The notes: generated from the sequence alone by a model not told the origin. 64,000 nucleotides of DNA from Rhizobium sp. Q54 (GCA_943328505.2 CALQAH020000005.1:1-64000); one strand, 5' to 3'. Counted from the first letter of the stretch, positions 50,801-60,993 are shown. Program-made: numbers and translations.

Positions 50801-51520
50801 TTATACTGCTTTTGCAGCGTTTTTGTTTACCAATCTAAATCCTTCACCATGTATGTTTAATATTTCTACTGTATCATCTTCTCGAAGATATTTTCTTAAT
50901 TTGGCGATATAAACATCCATACTTCTTGAAGTAAAGTAGTTATCATCTCTCCATATTTTTGTTAAGGCCAATTCCCTTGGCATTAAATCATTCTCATAAA
51001 TAGCCATCATTTTTAACAATTCGCTTTCTTTAGGGGATAATTTTATTGGCTCATTATTTTTAAATGTTAGGAAACGCAATTTAGAATTCAAATGAAAATT
51101 ACCAATTTGGAATTCAAATTTGGCAGGTTCATTTTTACTTTCAGTAGCTTTTCTTTGAATTATTGCTTTTATTTTCATCAATAAAACATCAGAGTCAAAC
51201 GGCTTATTTAAATAATCATCAGCTCCAACTTTGTATCCTTTTAAGACATCCTCTTTCATCGATTTTGCGGTAAGGAAAATAATTGGCACTTCTTTATTTT
51301 TTTCTCTAATTTCTTTGGCAAGAGTATAACCATCTTTGTAAGGCATCATGACATCCAAAATACACAAATCGAAATTGTCTTTTTTGAATTTTTCAAAGCC
51401 TTCCATACCATTTTTGGCAAGGGTTATATCAAAATCGTTTAATGTTAAGAAATCCTTTAGAATCGCTCCAAAATTTTGGTCATCTTCAACCAACAGGATT
51501 TTTTTGTTTTCTGCTTCCAT
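50801..51520 (-). CDS. OmpR-family response regulator
   Basis: This 239-aa regulator has a receiver domain with Asp13-Asp14 and phospho-acceptor Asp56 in LDVMMP, the conserved Lys in NKPFD, and a C-terminal winged helix (about 135-232) with LTFKNNEPIKLSPKESELL. It is downstream of the sensor kinase gene by 11 bases. The pair resembles Bacteroides RprY-RprX. Confidence 0.93.
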   Translation of the reverse strand: MEAENKKILLVEDDQNFGAILKDFLTLNDFDITLAKNGMEGFEKFKKDNFDLCILDVMMPYKDGYTLAKEIREKNKEVPIIFLTAKSMKEDVLKGYKVGADDYLNKPFDSDVLLMKIKAIIQRKATESKNEPAKFEFQIGNFHLNSKLRFLTFKNNEPIKLSPKESELLKMMAIYENDLMPRELALTKIWRDDNYFTSRSMDVYIAKLRKYLREDDTVEILNIHGEGFRLVNKNAAKAV

Positions 51521-51531
51521 AGTATTTTTTT

Positions 51532-53109
51532 TTAATTTATGAGTGGTACTTTAATTATAAATGTACTCCCTTTTCCCTTTTCACTTTCGACAAAAACTTG
51601 TCCGTCATGATCTTCAACAATTCTTTTAACGTAGGCCAAACCTAAACCATGACCTTTAACATTGTGCAAATCACCAGTGTGTTCACGGTAAAATTTTTCA
51701 AATATTCTTTTTTGAGCTGCTTTGCTCATTCCTGATCCAAGATCTTTAATTTTTATAATAACAAAGTCTTTAATATTCTCGGTGTATATATCAATAACGG
51801 GTTTATCAGGAGAATATTTTATAGCATTATCTATAATATTAACAATTACGTTTGTAAAATGAACATAATTAAGTAAAACCGTATTTCGTTTTGCCTCAAA
51901 ATGAGTGGTTATACTTCCATCTCTATCTTCAATTATTAAATTAACGTGTTCAATCGCGTCTTCAATAATGTCTTGAATATTATTGGATTCTTTAACAATT
52001 TCAAGTTCTTTCTTTTCAAGTTTTGAAATTCGTAAAACATTTTCAACTTGGGCATGCATTCTTTTATTTTCATCTCGTATCATTTGAAGATAACGAAACA
52101 CTTTTTCTTTATCATCAATTACTTTTGGATTTTTAATAGCATCTAAGGCTAAATTAATTGTAGCAATTGGTGTTTTAAACTCGTGAGTCATGTTATTTAT
52201 AAAATCTGTTTTGATTTCAGAAATTTGACGTTGCTTTATTAATTGATTTAATGCACTAGTATAAGCAATAATGATAATAAGCGTAAAAATTATTGACAAA
52301 AGTGTAATTCCTACCAATTCTGAAAATAAAAATTTCTTTTTCTGCGGAAAAGTTAATAATAGTTGATACTTATTATTGCCATCATTATCTATAAAGATTG
52401 GAATAGAATACGTAGCGTCTTTATCGTACTTGAATCGTTCCGATTTAATTTTTGTTGCTAATCCGTTACTATATAAATTAAATTGAAATGGGGTTTTAAC
52501 TTCGTATTCTTTTAATTCATTACTTAGTAAACTTTGCAAATATGAAGAAGAAATTCTTTCTTCAATAGGTTTTATTGCAGCAATGTCTTTATAAAAAATT
52601 TCAAATTGTGCATTATCTAATACTTCTAGCCTACCCGAATTTTCAATTTTAACATCAGGTGTTAAATTTCGATTAGTAGTATTATCAATATTGCTATTGT
52701 AAATTTCAGTTTTTCGTTTGGCGGAAAAACTTTTGAGTTTTATACTGTCAAGTTTTTTATCAAAGAACGTTGAAGAATTACTAAAATCTTCAGATATTAT
52801 ACTATTAGAATATATAATAGTTTCATTAGTCCTAGAATCTCGTTGATAGTAACCAAATTCTAAAAAGTCACTCTTTTGAGGATCTTTTCCAGTACTATCT
52901 CTTAGCTGATTATACTTCTCGTAAAAAGTGTACTCTTCTTGTTTTTGCAATTTAGTAGCAACATTGCCTAAAACTTGCTTTACATGGAATCTAAATTGTT
53001 CCTCATTGTTTTCAAAAGATGTATCAAACCAATAAACCTGAACAAGTATTATGCCAATTAGGGATAAACTCATTAAAACAACAAGTATTCGGAAAAACAA
53101 TTTATTCAT
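51532..53109 (-). CDS. Sensor histidine kinase
   Basis: This 525-aa membrane kinase has helices near residues 7-26 and 265-287 enclosing a periplasmic domain of about 240 residues. The H-box NMTHEFKTP (His near residue 312) and the ATPase boxes NIIDNAIKYS, DLGSGM, and GHGLGLAYV follow. No HAMP domain is obvious. The signal it senses is not evident. ATG 53109 is chosen; a GTG lies directly upstream. Its cognate regulator follows in the same operon. Confidence 0.93.
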   Translation of the reverse strand: MNKLFFRILVVLMSLSLIGIILVQVYWFDTSFENNEEQFRFHVKQVLGNVATKLQKQEEYTFYEKYNQLRDSTGKDPQKSDFLEFGYYQRDSRTNETIIYSNSIISEDFSNSSTFFDKKLDSIKLKSFSAKRKTEIYNSNIDNTTNRNLTPDVKIENSGRLEVLDNAQFEIFYKDIAAIKPIEERISSSYLQSLLSNELKEYEVKTPFQFNLYSNGLATKIKSERFKYDKDATYSIPIFIDNDGNNKYQLLLTFPQKKKFLFSELVGITLLSIIFTLIIIIAYTSALNQLIKQRQISEIKTDFINNMTHEFKTPIATINLALDAIKNPKVIDDKEKVFRYLQMIRDENKRMHAQVENVLRISKLEKKELEIVKESNNIQDIIEDAIEHVNLIIEDRDGSITTHFEAKRNTVLLNYVHFTNVIVNIIDNAIKYSPDKPVIDIYTENIKDFVIIKIKDLGSGMSKAAQKRIFEKFYREHTGDLHNVKGHGLGLAYVKRIVEDHDGQVFVESEKGKGSTFIIKVPLIN

Positions 53110-53183
53110 CACAACAAAATTAGCATTTTAACATTTAAACTATAAATACATTAACCAAACATTAACATCTACTAAAGACATTA

Positions 53184-53765
53184 TTAATTTGACAATAAAT
53201 TTACAATTTTACACACTTGATTTTTAGCATCATCGAAGGAAATATTAGTAATCACAAAGTCACTTTTGGAAGTTTTCTGTTCATCTGTCCACTGACTATT
53301 AATTCTGTTAAGAACGTTTTCTCGAGAGGTTTGATCACGTTCCATTACTCTTTTAATCCGAGTTTCAATTGGAGCAATAACAGTGATGATTTTATCACAA
53401 TATTGAAAACTCCCACTTTCAAATAATATAGCTGCTTCCTTTATAACAAAAGGAAAATCTTTATGTTTTAAAACCCAATTATCAAAATGCTTTTTAACAG
53501 CTGGATGCACAATTTTATTGAGTTGCTTTAGTTGTTCGGGATTATTGAAAACTAATTTGGCAAGTTTAGAGGTATTAATTAAATCGTTTTCAAAAACATT
53601 TTCGCCAAACTCAAGTTTAATTTGAGTTACTATTTCAGGCAATTGCATCACTTTTTTAGCCTCATCATCAGCAATGTAAACTGGAATTCCTAACGATTTC
53701 AAATAGTTAGCAATAGTTGTTTTTCCACTTCCTATTCCACCTGTTAACCCGATTATTTTTGTCAT
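53184..53765 (-). CDS. coaE: Dephospho-CoA kinase
   Basis: CoaE phosphorylates dephospho-CoA, the last step of coenzyme A synthesis. The 193-aa P-loop kinase has Walker A GGIGSGKTT (residues 9-17), the IVHPAVKKHF segment and the lid-region RDQTSRE. Its ATG overlaps the glycosyltransferase stop (ATGA), so translation is coupled although the functions appear unrelated. Confidence 0.96.
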   Translation of the reverse strand: MTKIIGLTGGIGSGKTTIANYLKSLGIPVYIADDEAKKVMQLPEIVTQIKLEFGENVFENDLINTSKLAKLVFNNPEQLKQLNKIVHPAVKKHFDNWVLKHKDFPFVIKEAAILFESGSFQYCDKIITVIAPIETRIKRVMERDQTSRENVLNRINSQWTDEQKTSKSDFVITNISFDDAKNQVCKIVNLLSN

Positions 53766-54766
53766 AATTTAGATTTAAAAAATAATTCTGGAAATACAAC
53801 TTCTGGCTTTTTCTTAAGTAGTTTTATTTTAATATAGGATTCCAAAAATCCTACTCCATAAGCAAAAAACTGTTTGCTAACTGCAATTATAGAAAGGAAA
53901 CCAATTTTGAAACTCTTGTTTTGAATACTTGAAACAATCAGTATTAAAAAAAAGTAAAAGACATATCCAAATAGTGGAATAAAAAATCCAAATAAAGCAA
54001 GTAGTAATGCTATCGAAAAACCTATGATAAAAACTGTTGGGAAGAAAAAAGTAAGTTTACTATATTTTGGATACCATGAATTTAAAATAGGTCTTGCCTT
54101 TCCAAATTTATAAACTTGTATTGAGAATTTATCCCAATCAATTCTTCTTTTATGATAAACATATGCACTTGGGAATAACCTCGTTTCAAAACCTAAATTC
54201 CAAAGTCTAATAGACAAATCGGGATCTTCTCCAGGATGAATGTTTCCAAAACCTTTAGAGATTTCAAAAGCTCTTTTTGAAATACCCATATTAAAGCTTC
54301 TGGGTTGAAATTTTGTTACTTTTTCTGAGCCTCCACGAATTCCTCCAGTAGTTAAAAAAGAAGTCATGGTAAAATTAATGGCTTTTTGAATATCCGTAAA
54401 TGAATCTAATGCTTTATCCGGTCCGCCAAAACAATCGACATATTTATAATTTAATTCTTTTTCAACTTCTAACAAATACTGACTTGGAATAATACAATCG
54501 GAATCATAAATAATGAAATAATCTCCTTTAGCTACTTTCATTCCAAAGTTTCTTGAATCTCCCGGCCCAGAGTTTTCTTTGAAATAATAGGCTATTTTTA
54601 AGCTATTTGAAAAACTATTTACAACTTCTTTACACGTAATTTTTGAGCCATCTTCAATAATGACAATTTCAAAATCCTTTTTATATTCAGATAATACAAG
54701 ACTTTCCAGAAGTTCTTTAATTTCCTCTGGTCTATTATAAATTGGAATAATAATCGAAAAATACAT
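53762..54766 (-). CDS. Family 2 glycosyltransferase
   Basis: This 334-aa enzyme has a GT-A domain: MYFSIIIPIYNRPEEI start, VIIEDGS and the metal-binding IIYDSDCI, followed by two C-terminal hydrophobic helices (about 243-285). It probably transfers a sugar from a nucleotide sugar to a lipid or polysaccharide acceptor at the inner membrane; the acceptor is unknown. ATG 54766 is used rather than a longer TTG reading. No other polysaccharide genes are adjacent. Confidence 0.88.
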   Translation of the reverse strand: MYFSIIIPIYNRPEEIKELLESLVLSEYKKDFEIVIIEDGSKITCKEVVNSFSNSLKIAYYFKENSGPGDSRNFGMKVAKGDYFIIYDSDCIIPSQYLLEVEKELNYKYVDCFGGPDKALDSFTDIQKAINFTMTSFLTTGGIRGGSEKVTKFQPRSFNMGISKRAFEISKGFGNIHPGEDPDLSIRLWNLGFETRLFPSAYVYHKRRIDWDKFSIQVYKFGKARPILNSWYPKYSKLTFFFPTVFIIGFSIALLLALFGFFIPLFGYVFYFFLILIVSSIQNKSFKIGFLSIIAVSKQFFAYGVGFLESYIKIKLLKKKPEVVFPELFFKSKL

Positions 54767-54804
54767 TGGCGAAAATTTTAACAAAGATAAGTTATCTACA
54801 AAAG

Positions 54805-54831
54805 AAAAGCCACGCTTTTAGCGTGGCTTTT
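54805..54831 (-). terminator. Terminator of the T9SS protein gene
   Basis: Perfect 11-base arms AAAAGCCACGC and GCGTGGCTTTT surround the loop TTTTA. It follows the T9SS gene on the minus strand and precedes the glycosyltransferase gene. Confidence 0.88.
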
Positions 54832-54851
54832 ACAATATAAAAGAAAAATAT

Positions 54852-57491
54852 TTATTCTTTAATAACCTTGATAGTCTTCGTTTGATTATCTGCAGTTACT
54901 TTAACAAAATAAGCACCGCTTGTCATGTTTGACATATCAATCGTACCTTGAGTAGCATTTATTGATTTTGTTAGCATTTCTTGACCTAATAAATTAAATA
55001 TAGAAACGCTTGTAATATCTTGTGTATAAGATAAATTCAATACATTTTTAACAGGGTTTGGATAATACGTAAAATTAGCATTGTCAAAAGAATTGGTAGC
55101 TAATGAACCATCATAAGCTGAAATTCCAAAAGTTCCTGCATTGTTATTACCATATTCATATACTCTTAAATACAAAGTGGAGCCAGCTGTCAGACCAGTT
55201 AAAGCTTGCAATGAATAAGCACCTGTTGCAGCTGAATCATCATCACACTCAATTTGCGTCAAACTACCACAATCAGTACCCGTATACATAGTAACCACTG
55301 TATCAACACCTGTTCCACCTGTTGTAGAATTCCCTGTTTCAATTGTAATATTTCCGCTAGCTGGAACTTGAACACTAAACCAAACATCACCACCGGCATA
55401 TCCATTAGCAAAAGTATCACAAGCTGCTGGATCTGCTTGTGAAGAAGCAGTAGCACCTAAGTTTGTTCCATTAGTGATATAATCACCATAAACACCACCT
55501 GCAGTTAAAGCAACAGCTCCTGTACATTCATCATTTGCAGGAGCAACTGGAGGGTTTACTGTAATGATACCACTTGGATTAGTAGTTGCATTCCAAAAAC
55601 CATTATTTAAACCACCATACACAAAAGGTCCATCATTTAAAGTAAATCTTGTAGCATAGAAGTAATCTCCAGGAGTCAAATTAGCTCCAATTACAGCTTG
55701 ATATTCATCATCATTACCAATTTCAACGTTAAAAGTTGCTGGAATCCAGTTGGTCCATGTAGCTGGATCAGTATTAGAAGCTATTGGACTAATTCCAACC
55801 CAAGCCAAAATTCCAGGTGCTTGACCTGATGTAGAATCAGTTAATCCTGCTTCATAAACTTTACCATATACTGTTCCACTTCCTCCTTGAGTAATTAAAA
55901 TTGAAGGAGGAAATTGTAAATTTACAAAATCAGGTGTATCGGTAGGTTGCGCACTTGTTGTAAATGACCATACTGTACAACCTACAGCTTCTCCAGCTGC
56001 ATTAATTGCAATTATTTGCCAGTACAGTGTAAAACCATATTGATCTATTTGAACATCTGGTATAAAAGTATCCGTTTGATTTAATTCAAAAGCTAGTGTC
56101 GTTAATGAATCTCCTGAATACACATCATAAGATACTGCAGGAAGACCTGTTGTTGCAGGTTCCCAAGAAACTGTAAATGGTGTAAACGCTGGAACTGTAG
56201 CACCATCGGCTGGAGTAGGGTTTATTACACAATCAGGAACCGTTGCTGAAGATGTGCAAACAATTCTTCTTTCTCTATTTGTAAATTCAATACCACAAGT
56301 ATTATCAGTATGAAAATATACTCTTACCACTCCATCAGCATCGGGAGTGAATACAACACTTTCTGTCCCTGCCGTTAAGGCAACTGTTCCGGATTCATTA
56401 GCAACAGTAATATAATCCGTAGCTATTGAACTAGAGAAAGTATATGTATTTGAAGAAAATACATTTATGTTTGAGTACTCACCTGCATACGAATCTATAG
56501 CTACTACATTTACAGTAGTTCCATCACAAGTATCTGGTGTATACGTTGCAGCAGGATATAAAGTACCATTTAAGCAAACTACTCCACAAGTTACACTAGT
56601 GACTCTTTCAACTGCCTCAACACCACAAGTAATGTTAGTATTGATATGCACATTTATTGTTCCAGTTACCGTTGCAACCCAAGTTAATGGTTGAGTCCCA
56701 GAAGCAGCTGATGTTACATCATTATCAGTACTAATTGTAAAGAAGTCAGTAGCAACAGAGCTATTAAATCTATAGGTTTGACCAGAAGTAACCGCTACAT
56801 TAAAGTAATCTCCAGCATAAGAATCTGAAGCTATTTGTGTAGCTTCAATACCATTACAATTTGAAACTGTAAGCACCCCAGGAGGGTAATTAGTACCTGT
56901 TAAACAAGGAGTTGGTACGGATATAATAGTTGGAGAATTAAAACAAAATCCATAATTCCAATCCACTCCAGCCAAGCTATCGTTATAATAGATTCTATAT
57001 TTAAATCCTGATAATTGAGTTGGTGTAAAAGCCGAGATATCTAAATCGGAAGAAGTAAATAATGTTTTAGGGATAGTACAAAAAAGATCAAAAACAGTAG
57101 TGCTATTTCCAGGTAAGTTTCCACTCCAAACTACCCAAGCAGCAGTATCGGCGTTCCAATATTCAAAACGTAAAACATCGTCAGCTAAATAGTAATAACC
57201 GTATAAAGCACTTACTCTAACTTTTTGTTCGCCGGCTGTAAAGGCAGCCGTTAAATCAATTGCTGGAGATTCGGCAGCAATATTGTCTTCATGTCCAACT
57301 AAAGCATCATCATCATCAAATGCAAAATTTGCAGTTGTAGTAGGATTAGATTCAAAAGCAGTAGCTGTTGTTGCATAAGAACCTGTAATAGTCCATGCAG
57401 CATTTGGCCAGCCCGCATTTTGGTTTAATACCTGAGAATTAATTTGCCCAATCGAAAGAAAAGCAAATAATAAAAAGTAAATTTTTTTCAT
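54852..57491 (-). CDS. Multi-domain secreted protein with T9SS type A sorting domain
   Basis: This 879-aa protein has a signal peptide (to about residue 20). After an N-terminal region (about 20-190) come two related ~105-residue repeats starting near 195 and 305 (C-L-x-G-T-x-Y-P), each holding SYAGDY/EYSN and a cysteine-closed end. A fibronectin III-like region follows (about 415-515), then a further beta-rich region, and a PPC-like domain starting NDECTGAVAL (about 655-800). The last ~75 residues are the T9SS sorting domain (YPNPVKN to IKVIKE). It is probably exported to the surface; its ligand is unknown. The DNA is less AT-rich than its neighbours because of many Thr, Ala and Gly codons. 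Confidence 0.88.
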   Translation of the reverse strand: MKKIYFLLFAFLSIGQINSQVLNQNAGWPNAAWTITGSYATTATAFESNPTTTANFAFDDDDALVGHEDNIAAESPAIDLTAAFTAGEQKVRVSALYGYYYLADDVLRFEYWNADTAAWVVWSGNLPGNSTTVFDLFCTIPKTLFTSSDLDISAFTPTQLSGFKYRIYYNDSLAGVDWNYGFCFNSPTIISVPTPCLTGTNYPPGVLTVSNCNGIEATQIASDSYAGDYFNVAVTSGQTYRFNSSVATDFFTISTDNDVTSAASGTQPLTWVATVTGTINVHINTNITCGVEAVERVTSVTCGVVCLNGTLYPAATYTPDTCDGTTVNVVAIDSYAGEYSNINVFSSNTYTFSSSIATDYITVANESGTVALTAGTESVVFTPDADGVVRVYFHTDNTCGIEFTNRERRIVCTSSATVPDCVINPTPADGATVPAFTPFTVSWEPATTGLPAVSYDVYSGDSLTTLAFELNQTDTFIPDVQIDQYGFTLYWQIIAINAAGEAVGCTVWSFTTSAQPTDTPDFVNLQFPPSILITQGGSGTVYGKVYEAGLTDSTSGQAPGILAWVGISPIASNTDPATWTNWIPATFNVEIGNDDEYQAVIGANLTPGDYFYATRFTLNDGPFVYGGLNNGFWNATTNPSGIITVNPPVAPANDECTGAVALTAGGVYGDYITNGTNLGATASSQADPAACDTFANGYAGGDVWFSVQVPASGNITIETGNSTTGGTGVDTVVTMYTGTDCGSLTQIECDDDSAATGAYSLQALTGLTAGSTLYLRVYEYGNNNAGTFGISAYDGSLATNSFDNANFTYYPNPVKNVLNLSYTQDITSVSIFNLLGQEMLTKSINATQGTIDMSNMTSGAYFVKVTADNQTKTIKVIKE

Positions 57492-57537
57492 GTAAAATGT
57501 GTTTTTTTGTTAATTGAGGTTAAAGGTAATGGTTATA

Positions 57538-57570
57538 AAAAAAACTCACAAATTAATCGTGAGTTTTTTT
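57538..57570 (-). terminator. Terminator of purC
   Basis: Arms AAAAAAACTCAC and GTGAGTTTTTTT enclose a nine-base loop, 17 bases after the purC stop on the minus strand. Confidence 0.88.
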
Positions 57571-57586
57571 TATAAAAGCGATGTTT

Positions 57587-58534
57587 TTAACGTTTAAAAT
57601 AATCATTCAAATTCTTTTCAATTCTTTCGTGAATATTAACAATATCGGCTTTTATAAATTTTTCACCTAAAATATTTTCGTACAATTCAATGTATCTTTC
57701 AGAAACGTTTTCAATATATTCGTCTGTCATATTTGGTATTTGTTGGCCTTCTTTGCCTTGAAAGCCATTTTCAATCAGCCATCGTCTGACAAACTCTTTT
57801 GACAATTGCTTTTGTTCCTCGTTTTTATCTTGTCTTTCTTGATAGCCTTCGAGGTAAAAATATCTTGAAGAATCTGGTGTATGAATTTCATCAATTAGCA
57901 CTATTTTTCCTTCTTTGGTTTTACCAAATTCATATTTGGTATCTACTAAAATTAATCCACGAGATGCCGCTATTTCTGTTCCGCGTTGGTATAAATCACG
58001 GGTATATTTTTCCAATACAAGATACTCTTCCTCAGTTACAATTCCATTTGATAAAATAGTTTCTCTTGCTATATCCTCATCATGGGAACCGTTGTCGGCT
58101 TTAGTTGTTGGTGTTATAATTGGTGATGGAAATTTATCATTTTCTTTTAATCCATCTGGCATTGAAACACCACAAATAATTCTTTTACCCATTGCATATT
58201 CTCGTGCAGCATGACCCGAAAGATAGCCTCGAATAACCATTTCTACTTTAAAAGGCTCACATAAATATCCAATTGCCACATTGGGATCGGGAGTGGCAAG
58301 TAACCAATTGGGTACAATATCACTAGTAAGTTCCATGAATTTAGTTGCAATTTGATTTAGAATTTGACCTTTATATGGGATTCCTTTTGGCAAAACCACA
58401 TCAAAAGCGGAAAGTCTGTCGGTGGCAATCATGACTAATAGTTCATCATTGATGCTATAAACCTCACGAACTTTACCCCTGTAAACCGATTTTTGATTGG
58501 GAAAATTAAAATTAGTGGTTGTGATTGTATTCAC
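57587..58534 (-). CDS. purC: Phosphoribosylaminoimidazole-succinocarboxamide synthase
   Basis: PurC joins CAIR and aspartate in purine synthesis. The 315-aa protein is of the longer class: [11 protein letters not shown], the [13 protein letters not shown] motif, [13 protein letters not shown] and [11 protein letters not shown] are all present. The start codon at 58534 is GTG; no in-frame ATG is nearby and upstream stops limit the reading. Other pur genes are not in the window. Confidence 0.96.
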   Translation of the reverse strand: MNTITTTNFNFPNQKSVYRGKVREVYSINDELLVMIATDRLSAFDVVLPKGIPYKGQILNQIATKFMELTSDIVPNWLLATPDPNVAIGYLCEPFKVEMVIRGYLSGHAAREYAMGKRIICGVSMPDGLKENDKFPSPIITPTTKADNGSHDEDIARETILSNGIVTEEEYLVLEKYTRDLYQRGTEIAASRGLILVDTKYEFGKTKEGKIVLIDEIHTPDSSRYFYLEGYQERQDKNEEQKQLSKEFVRRWLIENGFQGKEGQQIPNMTDEYIENVSERYIELYENILGEKFIKADIVNIHERIEKNLNDYFKR

Positions 58535-58562
58535 GATTTTTTGTAGTTAGTTGTTTGTTATG

Positions 58563-58570
58563 CAAAAATA
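58563..58570 (-). promoter_or_regulatory. Putative -7 element of purC
   Basis: On the minus strand TATTTTTG matches TAnnTTTG, 28 bases before the GTG start. A TTG lies 24 bases further upstream, slightly long for a -33 box. Confidence 0.45.
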
Positions 58571-58615
58571 GGAATTTGAAACTACTTTTTTAGTCAACAT
58601 TTGAAAATAAAAAAT

Positions 58616-58647
58616 AAACCCTATCAATTTAAATTTTGACAGGGTTT
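58616..58647 (-). terminator. Terminator of the PhoH family gene
   Basis: Arms AAACCCTATCAA and TTGACAGGGTTT (one G-T pair) surround an eight-base loop, 21 bases after the stop of the PhoH-family gene. Confidence 0.85.
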
Positions 58648-58668
58648 TTACTTTAAAAAAAATATTCA

Positions 58669-59619
58669 CTAATCGTGATTCTCTATACTTTTATAGGCGT
58701 CGATTACTTTTTTCACCAATCGGTGCCGCACAATATCTTTGTCATCTAGATAAATAATACCTATTCCTTCAACATCTTTTAAAATTAGAATGGCCTCTTT
58801 TAATCCTGAAATGGTTCTTCTTGGCAAATCCACTTGTCCTGGATCTCCAGTAATAATAAACTTTGCATTTTTACCCATACGTGTCAAGAACATTTTCATT
58901 TGAGAATGAGTAGTATTCTGGGCTTCATCTAAAATTACAAAAGCATTATCCAAAGTTCGACCACGCATAAAGGCTAATGGTGCTATTTGAATTATACCTT
59001 TTAGAATATAGTCTTCCAAAGTTTGAGGCGGAAGCATGTCACGTAACGCATCATATAATGGTTGCATGTACGGATCAAGTTTTTCTTTCATGTCTCCAGG
59101 TAAAAACCCCAGATTTTCTCCTGCTTCAACTGCTGGACGCGTCAATACAATTCTCTTGACTTGTTTTTCCTTTAATGCTTTAACAGCCAAAGCTACTCCA
59201 GTATATGTTTTTCCTGTTCCAGCTGGTCCAACCGCAAAAAGCATGTCGTTTTTCTGAATGGAATCCACCATTTTTTGTTGGTTAGGTGTCATTGCTTTTA
59301 TAAGCTTTCCTCCTATTCCATGTACTAAAATCTTATCGCTATCAGGCATTCTTTGCTCTTCTTGCGAATTACTTTGAATCACTCTATCAATAACATTAGT
59401 ATCAATATTATTGTATCGAGTAAAATGTAACATCAAGCGATTGAAGCGATTTTCAAACTCATCAAGCTCTTCTTTTTCGCCAAAAGCTTTGAGTGTGGTG
59501 CCACGCGCTACAATTTTAAGTTTTGGATAGTACTTTTTGATAGTTTCAAGATGAGCATCTTGTGCGCCCCAAAAATCTTTTGGAGCAATGTCGTGTAGTT
59601 CGATTATACGTTCGTTCAA
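58669..59619 (-). CDS. PhoH family ATPase
   Basis: This 316-aa P-loop ATPase belongs to the PhoH/YbeZ family, thought to act with YbeY in rRNA processing. It has GPAGTGKT (about residues 133-140), DEAQNT and the TGDPGQVDLP sensor segment. The start codon at 59619 is TTG; the conserved N-terminal MNERIIEL would otherwise be lost. ybeY is not in the window. It is divergent from the SAM hydrolase gene across a 202-base spacer in which only TAGCTTTG (59739-59746) stands out. Confidence 0.9.
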   Translation of the reverse strand: MNERIIELHDIAPKDFWGAQDAHLETIKKYYPKLKIVARGTTLKAFGEKEELDEFENRFNRLMLHFTRYNNIDTNVIDRVIQSNSQEEQRMPDSDKILVHGIGGKLIKAMTPNQQKMVDSIQKNDMLFAVGPAGTGKTYTGVALAVKALKEKQVKRIVLTRPAVEAGENLGFLPGDMKEKLDPYMQPLYDALRDMLPPQTLEDYILKGIIQIAPLAFMRGRTLDNAFVILDEAQNTTHSQMKMFLTRMGKNAKFIITGDPGQVDLPRRTISGLKEAILILKDVEGIGIIYLDDKDIVRHRLVKKVIDAYKSIENHD

Positions 59620-59821
59620 AAGCAGAAGATTTAAATTGTTTTTTTTATGAGCATCGCATTCCTTTTATTATTTGACAAAATCTTGTCTTTCTTTTTATTT
59701 TGCCAAGGCAATAGTTTTTTATAAAGCCAAAAATAAATTAGCTTTGCATTCAAATTTAATCTATTTAAATAATAGGTTTCACAATTTTTAATTTAGGTTT
59801 TTATCAAGTTATAAACAATTT

Positions 59822-60646
59822 ATGTCAATAATTACCCTTACAACTGATTACGGATTAAAAGACCACTTTGTGGGTTCATTGAAGGGAAAATTGTTATCTG
59901 AATATAACGAAGCAACCATTATTGATATTTCTCATCATATTGACCCCTTTAATATTGCCGAGACAAGTTATATCATTGGAGCGGCTTATAGTAGTTTTCC
60001 AAAAGGAAGTGTTCATTTAATTGGTGTTGATATTGAACAAAGTATCGATAACAGTCACATTGCCATGCAGTGGAACGATCATTATTTTATAGCTGCTGAT
60101 AATGGCATTTTAAGTATGCTCATCCAAAAAATTGTTCCCCAAAAATTAGTTGAAATCAACATTCACGATCGTTTACCAAATGATGCAACCGATTTAGATG
60201 TATTTGTCAAAGTAGCCTGCCATCTTGTAAAAGGAGGTTTGTTAAACGTGATTGGAAAGGAGATAACAACCATTAAAGAAGTAACCGAATTACAAGCAGT
60301 TGTTCAAGAGAATCAAATAAAAGGTTATGTAATTTATAGTGATCATTTGGGAAATATAGTTACCAATATTTCGAAAAAAATGTTTTTGGAAATGGGTAAA
60401 GGCAGACCGTACGAAATTAAGTTTAAAAATAAAGTTATTAAAACAATCTTACCCAAATATTCCGATATTGGCATTTCTGAAAAGTATCCCTTAAAGTATT
60501 ATGAAGGGGAAAAATTAGCGATTTTTAATGAAGCTGGATTTCTTGAAATTGCCATTTTTAGAAGCAACCCAGATACGGTAGGCTCTGCTGCTTCTCTTCT
60601 TGGATTGAGTTATCGGGATTTAATTACTATAGATTTTAAAAATTAA
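59822..60646 (+). CDS. S-adenosyl-L-methionine hydroxide adenosyltransferase family (DUF62)
   Basis: This 274-aa protein is a DUF62 family member, which hydrolyses S-adenosylmethionine to adenosine and methionine. The N-terminal ITLTTDYGLKDHFVGS holds the conserved Asp residues, with AADNGILS and SDHLGNIVTNIS in the later domain. Chlorinase and fluorinase are specialised members; nothing here suggests halogenation. It is the first of a plus-strand set running to dnaN. Confidence 0.9.
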   Translation: MSIITLTTDYGLKDHFVGSLKGKLLSEYNEATIIDISHHIDPFNIAETSYIIGAAYSSFPKGSVHLIGVDIEQSIDNSHIAMQWNDHYFIAADNGILSMLIQKIVPQKLVEINIHDRLPNDATDLDVFVKVACHLVKGGLLNVIGKEITTIKEVTELQAVVQENQIKGYVIYSDHLGNIVTNISKKMFLEMGKGRPYEIKFKNKVIKTILPKYSDIGISEKYPLKYYEGEKLAIFNEAGFLEIAIFRSNPDTVGSAASLLGLSYRDLITIDFKN

Positions 60647-60649
60647 ACT

Positions 60650-60946
60650 ATGTTTATACGCATTGTAAAAATGAGTTTTCACCCAGAAAATATTACAGCA
60701 TTCCTAGAAAATTTCGAAATAATGAAAGATAAAATACGAAATGCGCCAGGAAACCGTTTTCTAGAGCTGTATCAGGATAAAAATAATCCTTGCCTTTTTT
60801 TTACCTATAGTTATTGGGAAACTGAAGGAGATTTGGAAAATTACCGAAATTCAGCTTTGTTTGATGGCGTTTGGACCTTTACCAAAAAGCTATTCAACGA
60901 TAAGCCCGAAGCTTGGAGCGTAAATAAAGTGGTCAGTTTGCCGTAA
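60650..60946 (+). CDS. Antibiotic biosynthesis monooxygenase fold protein
   Basis: This 98-aa protein has the ferredoxin-like ABM fold: FIRIVKMSFHPENITAF start and the CLFFTYSYWETEGDLENYRNS region. Such proteins are quinol monooxygenases or have no known activity. It follows the SAM hydrolase gene by three bases, so they are probably cotranscribed. Confidence 0.82.
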   Translation: MFIRIVKMSFHPENITAFLENFEIMKDKIRNAPGNRFLELYQDKNNPCLFFTYSYWETEGDLENYRNSALFDGVWTFTKKLFNDKPEAWSVNKVVSLP

Positions 60947-60993
60947 TTAGTGCTCAGTACGAAACAACAAACTATAAACAACATAAAGTATAA

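Noticed and set aside
55103-55456. Overlapping open frames opposite and within the T9SS protein gene
   Set aside because: They are by-products of the repetitive Thr/Gly/Ala codon use of the real gene and show no coding features.
54852-57491. CRISPR-like or transposon repeat signal inside the T9SS gene
   Set aside because: The repetition is at protein-domain level, with diverged DNA and no regular spacers.
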